DNA of 34,132 bases from Actinomycetota bacterium (GTDB lineage Bacteria; Actinomycetota; Actinomycetes; S36-B12): contig JAFMCH010000017.1 in assembly GCA_017857875.1 (NCBI GenBank), forward strand, positions 1 through 34,132. Direction: 5' to 3'. The notes beneath the pieces are model-generated. The model was not told the DNA's origin and did not search any database. It saw nothing but the letters and a program-made list of their open reading frames with translations. This document shows positions 24,190 through 32,172 of this stretch, in pieces. The number at the start of each line of letters is the position of its first letter. Position 1 is the stretch's first letter. The position numbers were made by a program, and so were the translations under genes.

Positions 24190-26049
24190 GTGCGATTTCG
24201 AGCCCTAGGCACGGCCCTCATCGGTGCTGTCGCGAGCGGTGCTGTGGTCGCGGGGACGCTCCTCGCAGGCCCGGCTGCTGCTGATGTGGCACCTAAGCAG
24301 CTGGTGACGGGCTGGTTTGGCTATTGGGCCTCCGACGCCCAGGTGCGCGAGATGGCCGAGAAGTCCGCCGGTGTCGTCGATGAGGTCAGCATGTTCTGGT
24401 GGGCCTTCAATGGCGCCGATGAACCACTATGCACCTACGACAAGGCCGACCTCGATCGAGACGGCCTGACCGGTGAGTGTCAGGCCTCCTCAAGCACTCC
24501 GTGGACTAATTCCGGATTCGCTCGACAGCGCGATATTTTGCAGGAGGCTGGAATTCGCATCCAAGCCTCGATCACCGATCTGAGTTCCTTTCGAGCCGGC
24601 CAGTTATCGACATATCTGGGCAGTGAAAAGCGGCGCGCGGCTTATGCCCGCCAGATCGCCAACTGGGCGACCAAGGCCGGCGTTGACGGCGTCGACCTAG
24701 ACATGGAGAACTTCGCCTTCAACGATGATCGCGACACCTGGCCCGTGACGCAAAAGCGCTGGGTGGCCTTCATCGATGTGCTGGGATCGACCCTGCGCGA
24801 GGCAGGACTCACGTTGTCGGCAACGGTGCCCGGTGGTTGGGCAACATCGAGTCCTAGCACCGGTTATTGGGTGTACGCATGGGATCAAATCATCGACGAC
24901 ATCGATCGCCTCATCATCATGGCTTATGACTACAGTTGGAACTCTCCGGGCGCGATCGGCCCCAACGACTGGGCGGCCAAGGTGGTGGAGCGAGCCATCA
25001 CCGACGTCGGTGCGAACAATGCCGACAAGATTTGGATCGGGACGCCCCAGTACGGCCGGAATTGGATTCGGACCTCCAACGGCAGTGCCCTGACCGCCGG
25101 TAGCTGCCCTGCGAGCTGGACCCCGGATTCAAGCTTGACGCGGATCACGGTCACCCCTGCCTCGGCACTTGACCTAGCCGCACGCGAGGGCGTGACACCG
25201 ACCTGGAATCCCACCCAGGGCGAATGGAGTTTTCGATACAACCGGGTGACCTCGGGCTCCGCCAACGGCAAGAGCCGGGAGTGCACGGCCAAGCGTGAGG
25301 TGTGGTTCGCCGATACGCGCTCGGCGCTGACCCGCGCGAGCCTGGTGCCCGATTACGGAATCGGCGGCATCGCCGTATGGAACTTCGGCAATGTGCTGCC
25401 CGACTTCTATCCCCGCTTAGCCGAATATGGTCGCAAGATCGCCCCCGCACCGGTCACGGTTTCGGTGTCGGCACCCAAGCGTGTGACCTATGCGGGCAAT
25501 GCCCGAATCAACGTGACGGTCACCTCGGCTAAAGGTGCTCCGGCTAACGCGAAGGCCACCTTGTTGTGGGCTGCCGGCACTGACAAGGACCAAAACGCGA
25601 ACCAGGCAGATGCAACACCCGTCGCCACCACCAGTCTGGATTCATCTGGCAAAGCGACGTTTCGAACTCCGGTCACCGAGTCTGGACGTTTCTGGGTGAC
25701 CGTGGCCGCCACCACGCAGACAGGCGCCGGTGAATCTTCGGCCACGGTAACCAAGGCTGCCTGGCGGGTGTCGAAGGACGACAAGAGTCTGTCCACCACC
25801 GTTCGCCAGCCCGTTGCCGTGTCGGCTCAGGTATCCCCGGGAGTTGCTGGCGTCTCGGTTCGGGTGCAGCGGAAGTCCAATGATGGATGGAAAACCGTCA
25901 AGAAGCTCAACACCGATGCCGACGGCACGGTGTCCACGCAGGTATCGGCAACCAAACCCAAGCAGTTGCGCGTGCGGTTTGTTGCCGTGAGTAGCCAGGG
26001 CTATGTCGGTGGTCGCACCGGTGCCATCACGATCGAGGTCGTGAAGTAG
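24190..26049 (+). CDS. Secreted glycoside hydrolase family 18 protein with Ig-like domains
   Basis: A 619-residue secreted protein. The signal peptide covers about 1-34 (MRFRALGTALIGAVASGAVV...AAAD). A GH18 barrel spans about 40-415 with LVTGWFGYW at strand 1, the catalytic motif DGVDLDMENF (Asp166 to Glu173, the DxxDxDxE pattern intact), LIIMAYDYSW, and the last strand GGIAVWNFGNVLPDFY. Two Ig-like modules follow (from about 420 and 530), probably wall- or glycan-binding. Beta-1,4 linkages between N-acetylglucosamine units are the family target; chitin or peptidoglycan are both possible. GTG at 24190 is preceded by AGAAAGGG at 6-nt spacing and starts the signal peptide cleanly. The gene precedes clpS but is functionally separate. 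Confidence 0.87.
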   Translation: MRFRALGTALIGAVASGAVVAGTLLAGPAAADVAPKQLVTGWFGYWASDAQVREMAEKSAGVVDEVSMFWWAFNGADEPLCTYDKADLDRDGLTGECQASSSTPWTNSGFARQRDILQEAGIRIQASITDLSSFRAGQLSTYLGSEKRRAAYARQIANWATKAGVDGVDLDMENFAFNDDRDTWPVTQKRWVAFIDVLGSTLREAGLTLSATVPGGWATSSPSTGYWVYAWDQIIDDIDRLIIMAYDYSWNSPGAIGPNDWAAKVVERAITDVGANNADKIWIGTPQYGRNWIRTSNGSALTAGSCPASWTPDSSLTRITVTPASALDLAAREGVTPTWNPTQGEWSFRYNRVTSGSANGKSRECTAKREVWFADTRSALTRASLVPDYGIGGIAVWNFGNVLPDFYPRLAEYGRKIAPAPVTVSVSAPKRVTYAGNARINVTVTSAKGAPANAKATLLWAAGTDKDQNANQADATPVATTSLDSSGKATFRTPVTESGRFWVTVAATTQTGAGESSATVTKAAWRVSKDDKSLSTTVRQPVAVSAQVSPGVAGVSVRVQRKSNDGWKTVKKLNTDADGTVSTQVSATKPKQLRVRFVAVSSQGYVGGRTGAITIEVVK

Positions 26050-26072
26050 AAGGGTGCCCCACGGTGAGAGAT

Positions 26073-26078
26073 TAGGCT
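26073..26078 (+). promoter_or_regulatory. Candidate -10 box for clpS (leaderless)
   Basis: TAGGCT ends 7 nt before the ATG of clpS at 26086. Identical hexamer and spacing occur at the cyclotransferase-like gene. Confidence 0.55.
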
Positions 26079-26085
26079 AGGCCTG

Positions 26086-26394
26086 ATGCTGGTGACTGTG
26101 ACTGCCCCGACTGAGTTGGAAAGCCCCGTGGTCGACCCCGACGTGTGGGTTGACCATCCCTGGATCACGGTCGTGTGGAATGACCCGATCAATCTGATGT
26201 CCTATGTGACATACGTATTCACCTCGTACTTTGGCTACTCCAAGGAGCAGGCCGAAACGCTGATGATTCAGGTGCATGAAGAGGGCCGAGCGGTGGTATC
26301 AAACGGATCCCGTGAGGAAATGGAACGCGATGTAGCCGCAATGCATTCCTATGGACTGTGGGCGACACTGGCTAAGGATGGCCCGGGTACATGA
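26086..26394 (+). CDS. clpS: ClpS, adaptor of the Clp protease (N-end rule)
   Basis: A 102-residue cytosolic adaptor that binds proteins with destabilising N-terminal residues and hands them to the ClpC/ClpP machine. After a flexible N-terminus the family core is clear: [20 protein letters not shown], then [20 protein letters not shown], and the end [10 protein letters not shown]. The Asn-Asp pair in the WNDP segment contributes to the N-degron pocket. It is translationally coupled to the DUF2017 gene by an ATGA overlap, the same pair as in other actinobacteria (Rv1331-Rv1332). Confidence 0.95.
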   Translation: MLVTVTAPTELESPVVDPDVWVDHPWITVVWNDPINLMSYVTYVFTSYFGYSKEQAETLMIQVHEEGRAVVSNGSREEMERDVAAMHSYGLWATLAKDGPGT

Positions 26395-26951
26395 GTGATC
26401 AGGTAGTGCACGGATTCACCCGTTCTGCCACTGGTCGCATCGTGTTGCGCATTGATGACCTTGAACGCGGGCTGCTGAGTAGTCTGCTCGAGCAACTCAT
26501 GGAGATCTTGCAACCTGAGGATCGTGAAGTGGGCGATCCGTTGCAGGATCTGGTGGGTATCGATGCGCACGCCGAGCCGCCTTCAGATGACGTTCTTGCT
26601 CGGCTTCTCCCTGATGCCTATTCCGATGATCTGGAGGCGGCTGCAGACTTCCGGCGTTTCACCGAGCGCGGCCTGCGGCAGGATAAAATTGCACACGCAC
26701 GTCAGGCTCTGGATTCGTTGGCTGCTTCGGGAGCGAAGGTGACGGTATCGCCAGACCAGGCGCATTCCTGGCTGCTCGCGCTCACCGATCTACGGTTGGC
26801 CCTGGGTACGCGGCTGGGTGTGAGTGAGGACAACCACGATGAGTTGATTGCCCGGGCCGAGCAAGACCCGCAGGCCAGCGCCATTCACGTGTATGACTGG
26901 TTGACCTACCTAGCAGAAACATTGGTGCGCTGCCTTCAATCCGAGGATTGA
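26391..26951 (+). CDS. DUF2017 protein
   Basis: A 186-residue, acidic, mostly helical cytosolic protein of the actinobacterial DUF2017 family, defined by the N-terminal segment [25 protein letters not shown] (in two parts), [24 protein letters not shown] and the C-terminal [20 protein letters not shown] then [15 protein letters not shown]. It overlaps clpS by 4 nt (ATGA), so the two are coupled and may act together in Clp-dependent proteolysis; the family function is not established. Its last codons form the left arm of a long hairpin shared with the rhodopsin gene's 3' end. Confidence 0.88.
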   Translation: MSDQVVHGFTRSATGRIVLRIDDLERGLLSSLLEQLMEILQPEDREVGDPLQDLVGIDAHAEPPSDDVLARLLPDAYSDDLEAAADFRRFTERGLRQDKIAHARQALDSLAASGAKVTVSPDQAHSWLLALTDLRLALGTRLGVSEDNHDELIARAEQDPQASAIHVYDWLTYLAETLVRCLQSED

Positions 26952-26968
26952 CGACAGCGCACCAATGT
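26919..26968. terminator. Long nested hairpin between the DUF2017 and rhodopsin genes
   Basis: A perfect 14-bp inverted repeat (26919-26932 with 26955-26968, arms ACATTGGTGCGCTG / CAGCGCACCAATGT) encloses a second stem, TCAATC(C) 26936-26942 with (G)GATTGA 26945-26951. The fold is nearly continuous over 50 nt and includes the DUF2017 stop codon. It lies 20 bp past the end of the rhodopsin gene, so it can stop transcription from both sides. Only a short T-rich run (TTTCT) follows on the rhodopsin strand. Confidence 0.65.
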
Positions 26969-26988
26969 GTTGTGCAGGAAGTAGCTGC

Positions 26989-27825
26989 TTACGCCGAGGC
27001 GTCAGCCTTCTTTGCTGGGATGTCCTTTGTTTCCTGTGCCTCGAAGGCAGGATCGTCATCGAAGCTCTTGATGCGAGCGATCTTGTAGATCAGCAGGCCG
27101 TACAGACACTTGGCTAGCACGTCTGCAACGGAATAGCCGATCTGGCGGTAGACGAACGAGTCTGCACCGTCGATCCCGAACATCGGGAACATGTACGAGA
27201 TCGGGTACACACCCCACGTGGCAAGGAGCAGCCAGCGCAGACCAGCGAGCTCTTTGCCGACCTGGTTGGGCTGGTTCTTTGCCGCACGGCTGAGTTCCAC
27301 GAACAAGACGTACAAGATGTAGAGGAACGGAATCGTCGATAGCGCACCCCACACCGCCTTGGGTGCGATCTCGTTGGTGATCTCACCGGGGTAGCCCAGA
27401 ATGATCATCAGTGCCGAAGCAGGAATCAACTTCCACAGCAGCGAACTGCGCACCGCGCGCGGCAACGCCAACACTGCGATCGTTTCAAACAACAACAGCG
27501 GCACGGTGAGCAGCCAGTCAACGTAGCGGTAGCCCTCGTTGAAGCCAACACCCTTAACAAGCTCGTAAGACTCCGCAACACCAGCCGTGTCAACCCCAAC
27601 AGCGATGTAAGCCTCGGAGAAGGAGTTGAAAATCCTGAAGTAGTGATACGCCGCGATCAAACACACCATCGACGAGACGACGAGGGCGATGCGATAACGC
27701 GGAAGAACCCGACCTTGAACAACAAGCAAGAAGATCGCCGTCGCCGCCATTGAGGCGAGGGCGAAGGACAAGACGTTATAGACAGCTTGGAACTGCCCAT
27801 TCGTCAGCATTTCAACATTTGCCAC
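26989..27825 (-). CDS. Proton-pumping rhodopsin (actinorhodopsin/xanthorhodopsin type)
   Basis: Seven-helix retinal protein of about 278 residues that uses light to pump protons out of the cell. Numbering from the ATG at 27831: His63 (AYHYF) and Asp105, Thr109, Glu116 in RYVDWLLTVPLLLFE give the D-T-E signature of an outward proton pump. Leu113 at the tuning position predicts green absorption. Asp237 and the retinal Lys241 are in SVADVLAKCLYG. Gly146 in MIILGYPGE matches the small residue that leaves room for a carotenoid antenna in xanthorhodopsin. GTG at 27825 is preferred because GGAGG lies 7 nt upstream; it is only 1 nt from the ATG. The gene is antisense in the middle of the clpS-mec-cysOM cluster; no retinal or carotenoid genes are in the window. 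Confidence 0.95.
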   Translation of the reverse strand: MANVEMLTNGQFQAVYNVLSFALASMAATAIFLLVVQGRVLPRYRIALVVSSMVCLIAAYHYFRIFNSFSEAYIAVGVDTAGVAESYELVKGVGFNEGYRYVDWLLTVPLLLFETIAVLALPRAVRSSLLWKLIPASALMIILGYPGEITNEIAPKAVWGALSTIPFLYILYVLFVELSRAAKNQPNQVGKELAGLRWLLLATWGVYPISYMFPMFGIDGADSFVYRQIGYSVADVLAKCLYGLLIYKIARIKSFDDDPAFEAQETKDIPAKKADASA

Positions 27826-27832
27826 TTTCATA

Positions 27833-27837
27833 CCTCC
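27833..27837 (-). promoter_or_regulatory. Ribosome-binding site deciding the rhodopsin start
   Basis: GGAGG on the minus strand is 7 nt from GTG (27825) but only 1 nt from ATG (27831). Spacing favours the GTG, which shortens the protein by two residues. Confidence 0.6.
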
Positions 27838-27872
27838 GGGTAGGGGGTCTGGTCAGCCCAGGCCCCGCCTGC

Positions 27873-27900
27873 ACCGGCTCGGTATCCGATTCAAGCCGGT
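27873..27900 (-). promoter_or_regulatory. Hairpin in the rhodopsin 5' leader
   Basis: ACCGGCT (27873-27879 on the plus strand) and AGCCGGT (27894-27900) pair perfectly, and TCGG-TAT-CCGA at 27879-27889 can form an alternative inner stem. It lies in the presumed 75-nt leader, between the -10 box and the ribosome-binding site. It could stabilise the mRNA or control its translation. Confidence 0.4.
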
Positions 27901-27907
27901 TGGAGGG

Positions 27908-27938
27908 ACCATACTCCTGTGCACGGCTTTGCGCACAA
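27908..27938 (-). promoter_or_regulatory. Candidate rhodopsin promoter
   Basis: On the minus strand TTGTGC (27933-27938) and TATGGT (27908-27913) are separated by 19 bp, a slightly long but usable -35/-10 pair. A 5-bp dyad TGTGC/GCACA (27918-27922 with 27933-27937) overlaps the -35 box. Confidence 0.45.
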
Positions 27939-27950
27939 GTTGAACCATTT

Positions 27951-27977
27951 TCGGCGCGTTTGTTTTCTACGCGCCGA
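27951..27977. promoter_or_regulatory. 9-bp inverted repeat between the rhodopsin and mec promoters
   Basis: TCGGCGCGT (27951-27959) and ACGCGCCGA (27969-27977) are perfect inverted arms with a T-rich 9-bp spacer. The repeat lies just upstream of the rhodopsin -35 box and about 40 bp upstream of the mec -10 box, a natural position for a regulator acting on either gene. Confidence 0.5.
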
Positions 27978-28016
27978 TCCTGCTGCGGCGGGACGAACCG
28001 CTCACGCGCACGGCTC

Positions 28017-28022
28017 TAGAAT
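28017..28022 (+). promoter_or_regulatory. Candidate -10 box for mec (leaderless)
   Basis: TAGAAT ends 6 nt before the ATG at 28029; only GCCGGC lies between. It is close to the TATAAT consensus. Confidence 0.6.
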
Positions 28023-28028
28023 GCCGGC

Positions 28029-28466
28029 ATGTTGAAAATCGGGGCTCATCTCATCGCCGATGTGATCGCCCATGCTCGAGCCGATCACCCCGATGAGGCC
28101 TGTGGTGTCATCGCCGGGCCAGCCGGTTCTCAGGTGCCAACCCGGTTTATTCCCATGGTGAATGCGGCCCGATCGCCAACCTTCTATGAGTTTGACTCCC
28201 GCGATCTACTCGCCCTGTACCGGGAGATGGATGACCTCGATGAAGAGCCGATTGTGATTTATCACTCACACACCGCGACCGAGGCCTATCCATCACGGAC
28301 GGATATCGCCTTGGCAGGCGAACCAGGCGCTCATTACCTCTTGGTATCAACCCGCGACGAGGGTGCTGGTGTCGGGACAAGCGATACAGATGTTGAGATC
28401 AGGTCGTTTCGCATCGTAGATGGCGTGGTGACAGAGGAGCCGGTGGAGATTGTGCCGATGGCCTAG
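28029..28466 (+). CDS. mec: Mec-type JAMM metallopeptidase (M67)
   Basis: A 145-residue zinc peptidase that in M. tuberculosis removes newly formed cysteine from the C-terminus of the CysO carrier. The JAMM motif is complete: Glu23 in DEACGVIAG, then His79 and His81 with Asp92 in YHSHTATEAYPSRTD (HxH-x10-D). The MoaD-like carrier CysO and the synthase CysM follow, so the three make the sulfide-carrier route to cysteine, which resists oxidative stress. The start is ATG at 28029. In M. tuberculosis the gene before it is a DmpA-type peptidase; here that place is taken by the rhodopsin on the other strand. Confidence 0.93.
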   Translation: MLKIGAHLIADVIAHARADHPDEACGVIAGPAGSQVPTRFIPMVNAARSPTFYEFDSRDLLALYREMDDLDEEPIVIYHSHTATEAYPSRTDIALAGEPGAHYLLVSTRDEGAGVGTSDTDVEIRSFRIVDGVVTEEPVEIVPMA

Positions 28467-28516
28467 GGCGTTCATTGGGCTGACTGCCGAGTCGCGGATG
28501 CCCACGCCCCTGGCAT

Positions 28517-28531
28517 AACCTGGGCCAGGTT
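28517..28531. promoter_or_regulatory. 15-bp palindrome upstream of cysO
   Basis: AACCTGG-G-CCAGGTT is a perfect 7-bp inverted repeat around one base, 57 bp before the cysO ATG in the 122-bp gap after mec. CATAAC just before it could be part of a -10 box. It is a candidate operator for sulfur or oxidative-stress control of cysO-cysM. Confidence 0.45.
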
Positions 28532-28588
28532 GGTGTCGCGCCACCGGCACGATCTGCTCATTAACTTGGTCAAGGGAGACCCGCTCAT

Positions 28589-28861
28589 ATGTCTATCGAG
28601 GTTCGCATTCCGACCATCCTGCGCCCGTACACTGACGGCGCCAAGCAGGTTGAGGCGACCGGCGACACGTTGGCCGCGGTTATCGCAGACTTAGATGCGC
28701 GCCATGTTGGGCTGCGCGATCGACTGGTCGAGGATGGCGCCCTGCGTCGATTCATTAACGTCTACCTCAATGACGAGGATGTGCGGTTTCTCGGCGGTAT
28801 CGACACCCCGGTGGCCGATGGTGACTCCATCACGATCCTGCCCGCGGTTGCGGGCGGGTAA
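28589..28861 (+). CDS. cysO: CysO-type sulfur-carrier protein (MoaD/ThiS fold)
   Basis: A 90-residue ubiquitin-like protein ending in the required VAGG. The C-terminal Gly-Gly is adenylated and thiocarboxylated by a MoeZ-like enzyme (not in this window), then supplies sulfide to CysM; Mec trims the product. Fold features: VRIPTILRPYTDGAKQVEATGDTLAAVIADLDARH in two parts, then LRDRLVEDGALRRFINVYLN and the hydrophobic ITILPAVAGG. The start ATG has AAGGGAG 10 nt upstream. A palindrome lies further upstream. cysM begins 13 bp downstream. Confidence 0.94.
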   Translation: MSIEVRIPTILRPYTDGAKQVEATGDTLAAVIADLDARHVGLRDRLVEDGALRRFINVYLNDEDVRFLGGIDTPVADGDSITILPAVAGG

Positions 28862-29821
<960 letters not shown>

Positions 29822-29832
29822 TCTGAACCACC

Positions 29833-30705
29833 ATGAGCCCTGCCAATATGCCTGATCGACCAATTGGAATCTTTGATTCCGGGGTGGGTGGACTCACCGT
29901 TGCGCGGGCGGTGCTTGATCAACTCCCGCACGAGCCCATTTATTACGTGGGTGACACCGCGCGCGGGCCCTATGGTCCGCTCTCGATCGCCCAGGTACGC
30001 GCCTTCGCCCTAGATGTCATGGATCACCTTGTGGATGCCGGCGTCAAAATGCTTGTGATTGCCTGTAATTCTGCGAGCGCGGCGGTGCTACGCGATGCGC
30101 GCGAGCGATATGACGTGCCGGTGGTTGAGGTCGTGCACCCTGCCGTTCGTCGCGCGGTTCGGGCTACTCGGTCGGGTCGGGTCGGCGTGATCGGCACGCA
30201 AGCCACTATTGCCAGCGGCGCCTATGCCGATGCTTTTGCGGCAGCCCCTGACCTCACGCTGTCAGCGCAGGCTTGTCCGAGATTCGTTGAGTTCGTCGAG
30301 CAGGGGAGTACCTCGGGCCCCGAACTGATCGACCTCGCCGAGGAATACCTCGCCCCGTTGGTCGAGGCAGACATCGACACGCTCGTCTTGGGTTGCACCC
30401 ATTACCCGCTGTTGACCGGGGTGATCTCCTACGTCATGGGCGAGTCAGTGACCCTCGTCTCAAGTGCTGAAGAAACGGCCAAGGATGTCTATCGCACGCT
30501 CGTGGCCTACGACCTCCTGCGTGCCGATGACGACCACGAGCCCCAGCACCGATTCGTCGCCACGGGTGACGCGGTTGACTTCGCACGCCTTGGACGACGT
30601 TTTCTGGGCCCCGAAATCGGCTTGGTGGAGCATGCCTTGCCGGTCTCACTGCCGGCCAATGACGACGGCCTACCGACATCCTCATCAGTACCAGCGCGCA
30701 GATAG
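29833..30705 (+). CDS. murI: Glutamate racemase
   Basis: Makes D-glutamate for peptidoglycan. The 290-residue protein has [16 protein letters not shown] at the N-terminus, [11 protein letters not shown], the first catalytic cysteine Cys78 in [12 protein letters not shown] and the second, Cys188, in [10 protein letters not shown]. The start could also be the ATG five codons in. The usual actinobacterial neighbours between cysM and rph (a rhomboid protease, and a metallo-hydrolase after murI) are missing here. The following rph gene starts 10 bp past the stop and its -10 box contains that stop codon. Confidence 0.95.
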   Translation: MSPANMPDRPIGIFDSGVGGLTVARAVLDQLPHEPIYYVGDTARGPYGPLSIAQVRAFALDVMDHLVDAGVKMLVIACNSASAAVLRDARERYDVPVVEVVHPAVRRAVRATRSGRVGVIGTQATIASGAYADAFAAAPDLTLSAQACPRFVEFVEQGSTSGPELIDLAEEYLAPLVEADIDTLVLGCTHYPLLTGVISYVMGESVTLVSSAEETAKDVYRTLVAYDLLRADDDHEPQHRFVATGDAVDFARLGRRFLGPEIGLVEHALPVSLPANDDGLPTSSSVPARR

Positions 30706-30708
30706 AGT
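30703..30708 (+). promoter_or_regulatory. Candidate -10 box for rph inside the murI stop codon (leaderless)
   Basis: TAGAGT begins with the TAG stop of murI and ends 7 nt before the rph ATG; there is no ribosome-binding site. Confidence 0.5.
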
Positions 30709-30715
30709 CGCGGCC

Positions 30716-31462
30716 ATGACTCGCAGCGATGGCCGCAGTGCCCACGAACTTCGTCCAGTCACGTTTGAGCGGGGCTGGCTGGAGCAAGCAGAAGGCTCAA
30801 CGCTGGTGTCCTTTGGTCGCACTCGCGTGCTGTGCACGGCCTCGTTCACGCCCGGCGTACCCAGGTGGTTACGTGATTCCGGTCGAGGTTGGGTCACGGC
30901 GGAGTATGCGATGTTGCCCCGAGCGACCAACACCCGCAATGACCGAGAGTCGGTCAAGGGCAAACTGGGCGGGCGCACGCAGGAAATTTCCCGCCTGATC
31001 GGCCGCAGTCTGCGCGCGGTTATCGATACGTCCGCGCTGGGGGAAAACACCGTCGTGATCGATTGTGACGTGTTGCAGGCCGACGGTGGCACTCGCACCG
31101 CTGCTATCACTGGCGCTTATGTTGCCCTTGCTGACGCATTGACCTGGGCTCGCGAGCAGGGCTTCGTCAAGGGGGATCCGCTTCGCGACTCTGTTGCGGC
31201 GGTAAGCGTGGGCATCATTGATGGGCAAGTTCGGCTAGATCTGCACTATGACGACGATGTTCGGGCCGACACCGACATGAACGTCGTGATGACCGGCGAT
31301 GGGCGATTTGTCGAGGTGCAGGGCACAGCCGAGGGTGAGCCATTTGCCAAAGATCTCCTCGATCAACTGCTCTCCCTAGCCTCAGCCGGTTGCGCTGACC
31401 TGACGCGGATGCAACTGACCGCTCTTGATGGGCCTGTGATCGAACCATCGGGGCATCCATGA
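30716..31462 (+). CDS. rph: Ribonuclease PH
   Basis: A 248-residue phosphorolytic 3'-5' exoribonuclease that trims tRNA 3' ends. Conserved parts: [22 protein letters not shown] near the start (in two parts), [17 protein letters not shown], the RNA-binding [37 protein letters not shown] and, near the end, [11 protein letters not shown]. The ATG at 30716 gives the standard N-terminus ([14 protein letters not shown]); upstream in-frame codons are shadow sequence of murI. rdgB overlaps the stop by 4 nt (ATGA) and is translationally coupled. Confidence 0.95.
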   Translation: MTRSDGRSAHELRPVTFERGWLEQAEGSTLVSFGRTRVLCTASFTPGVPRWLRDSGRGWVTAEYAMLPRATNTRNDRESVKGKLGGRTQEISRLIGRSLRAVIDTSALGENTVVIDCDVLQADGGTRTAAITGAYVALADALTWAREQGFVKGDPLRDSVAAVSVGIIDGQVRLDLHYDDDVRADTDMNVVMTGDGRFVEVQGTAEGEPFAKDLLDQLLSLASAGCADLTRMQLTALDGPVIEPSGHP

Positions 31463-32061
31463 CGCCCTCGGTTGTCTTGGCGACTCGAAACGCACACAAG
31501 CTCGATGAGGTGCGGCGTATCCTGGCCGACGTCGGTATCGCGATCGAGATCGTGCCCCTTCCCGACGACGCACCCGATGTGGTCGAGTCAGGTTCCACCT
31601 TCGGTGCCAATGCTGTGCTGAAGGCGCGCTCGGCTGCCGCACACACGGGTATGCCAGCCATCGCTGATGATTCCGGGCTCTGCGTAGATGCGCTCAACGG
31701 GATGCCCGGCGTGCTGTCTGCCCGGTGGTGCGGCCGTCACGGGGACGATCAGGCAAACGTGAATCTACTCCTCGCCCAGATGATGGATATCGCACCGCTA
31801 CGTCGTGGGGCACAGTTCGTGTGTGCTGTTGCGCTGGTGGTGCCGGACACAGGCAGCGAGCAATTGGTCGAAGGGGTGATGGAGGGCCGAATCGCTGAGC
31901 AGCCGCGAGGCAGTAACGGATTCGGCTATGACCCAATTTTTGTGCCCGACAGGATGTCTGAGACGACCGCGCAGATGAGCGCTGACCAGAAGGACGCCTT
32001 GAGTCACCGCGGCCAGGCGCTTCGATCGATGGCTTCGTTGATTGCCGCTGAACTCACCTAA
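31459..32061 (+). CDS. rdgB: XTP/dITP pyrophosphatase (RdgB/HAM1)
   Basis: A 200-residue housecleaning enzyme that hydrolyses deaminated purine nucleotides (XTP, ITP, dITP) to the monophosphate so they are not built into nucleic acids. Signature: [18 protein letters not shown] at the N-terminus, [37 protein letters not shown] with the catalytic Asp, [15 protein letters not shown], and SHRGQAL near the end. The rph-rdgB pair is conserved in actinobacteria. It is convergent with the tRNA-Leu gene, leaving only 3 bp between the stop codon and the tRNA 3' end. Confidence 0.96.
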   Translation: MTPSVVLATRNAHKLDEVRRILADVGIAIEIVPLPDDAPDVVESGSTFGANAVLKARSAAAHTGMPAIADDSGLCVDALNGMPGVLSARWCGRHGDDQANVNLLLAQMMDIAPLRRGAQFVCAVALVVPDTGSEQLVEGVMEGRIAEQPRGSNGFGYDPIFVPDRMSETTAQMSADQKDALSHRGQALRSMASLIAAELT

Positions 32062-32064
32062 CGG

Positions 32065-32147
32065 TGCGGGTGGAGGGACTTGAACCCTCACGTCCAAAGG
32101 ACACAGGATCCTAAATCCTGCGCGTCTGCCAATTCCGCCACACCCGC
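32065..32147 (-). tRNA. tRNA-Leu (anticodon UAG)
   Basis: A complete class II tRNA on the minus strand. Acceptor arms GCGGGTG and CACCCGC pair fully with discriminator A. The anticodon stem CAGGA/TCCTG holds the loop TTTAGGA (anticodon TAG, reads CUA). The long variable arm (GTCC-TTT-GGAC) identifies leucine, and the T-arm is GAGGG-TTCAAGT-CCCTC. CCA is not encoded. Confidence 0.97.
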
Positions 32148-32172
32148 GTAGCCGGCCCACTCTAATGGGTGG

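Noticed and set aside
27918-27937. TGTGC-N10-GCACA as a CRP/FNR-type site upstream of the rhodopsin gene
   Set aside because: The half-site spacing (TGTG-N12-CACA) does not match the CRP pattern (TGTGA-N6-TCACA); kept only as an unassigned dyad.
28467-28588. A sulfur or SAM riboswitch ahead of cysO
   Set aside because: The 122-bp gap is short and holds only one 15-bp palindrome; no multi-helix junction or conserved riboswitch core could be recognised.
30464-30715. N-terminal extension of RNase PH from 30464
   Set aside because: The added 84 residues are a shifted reading of murI; the family N-terminus begins at 30716.
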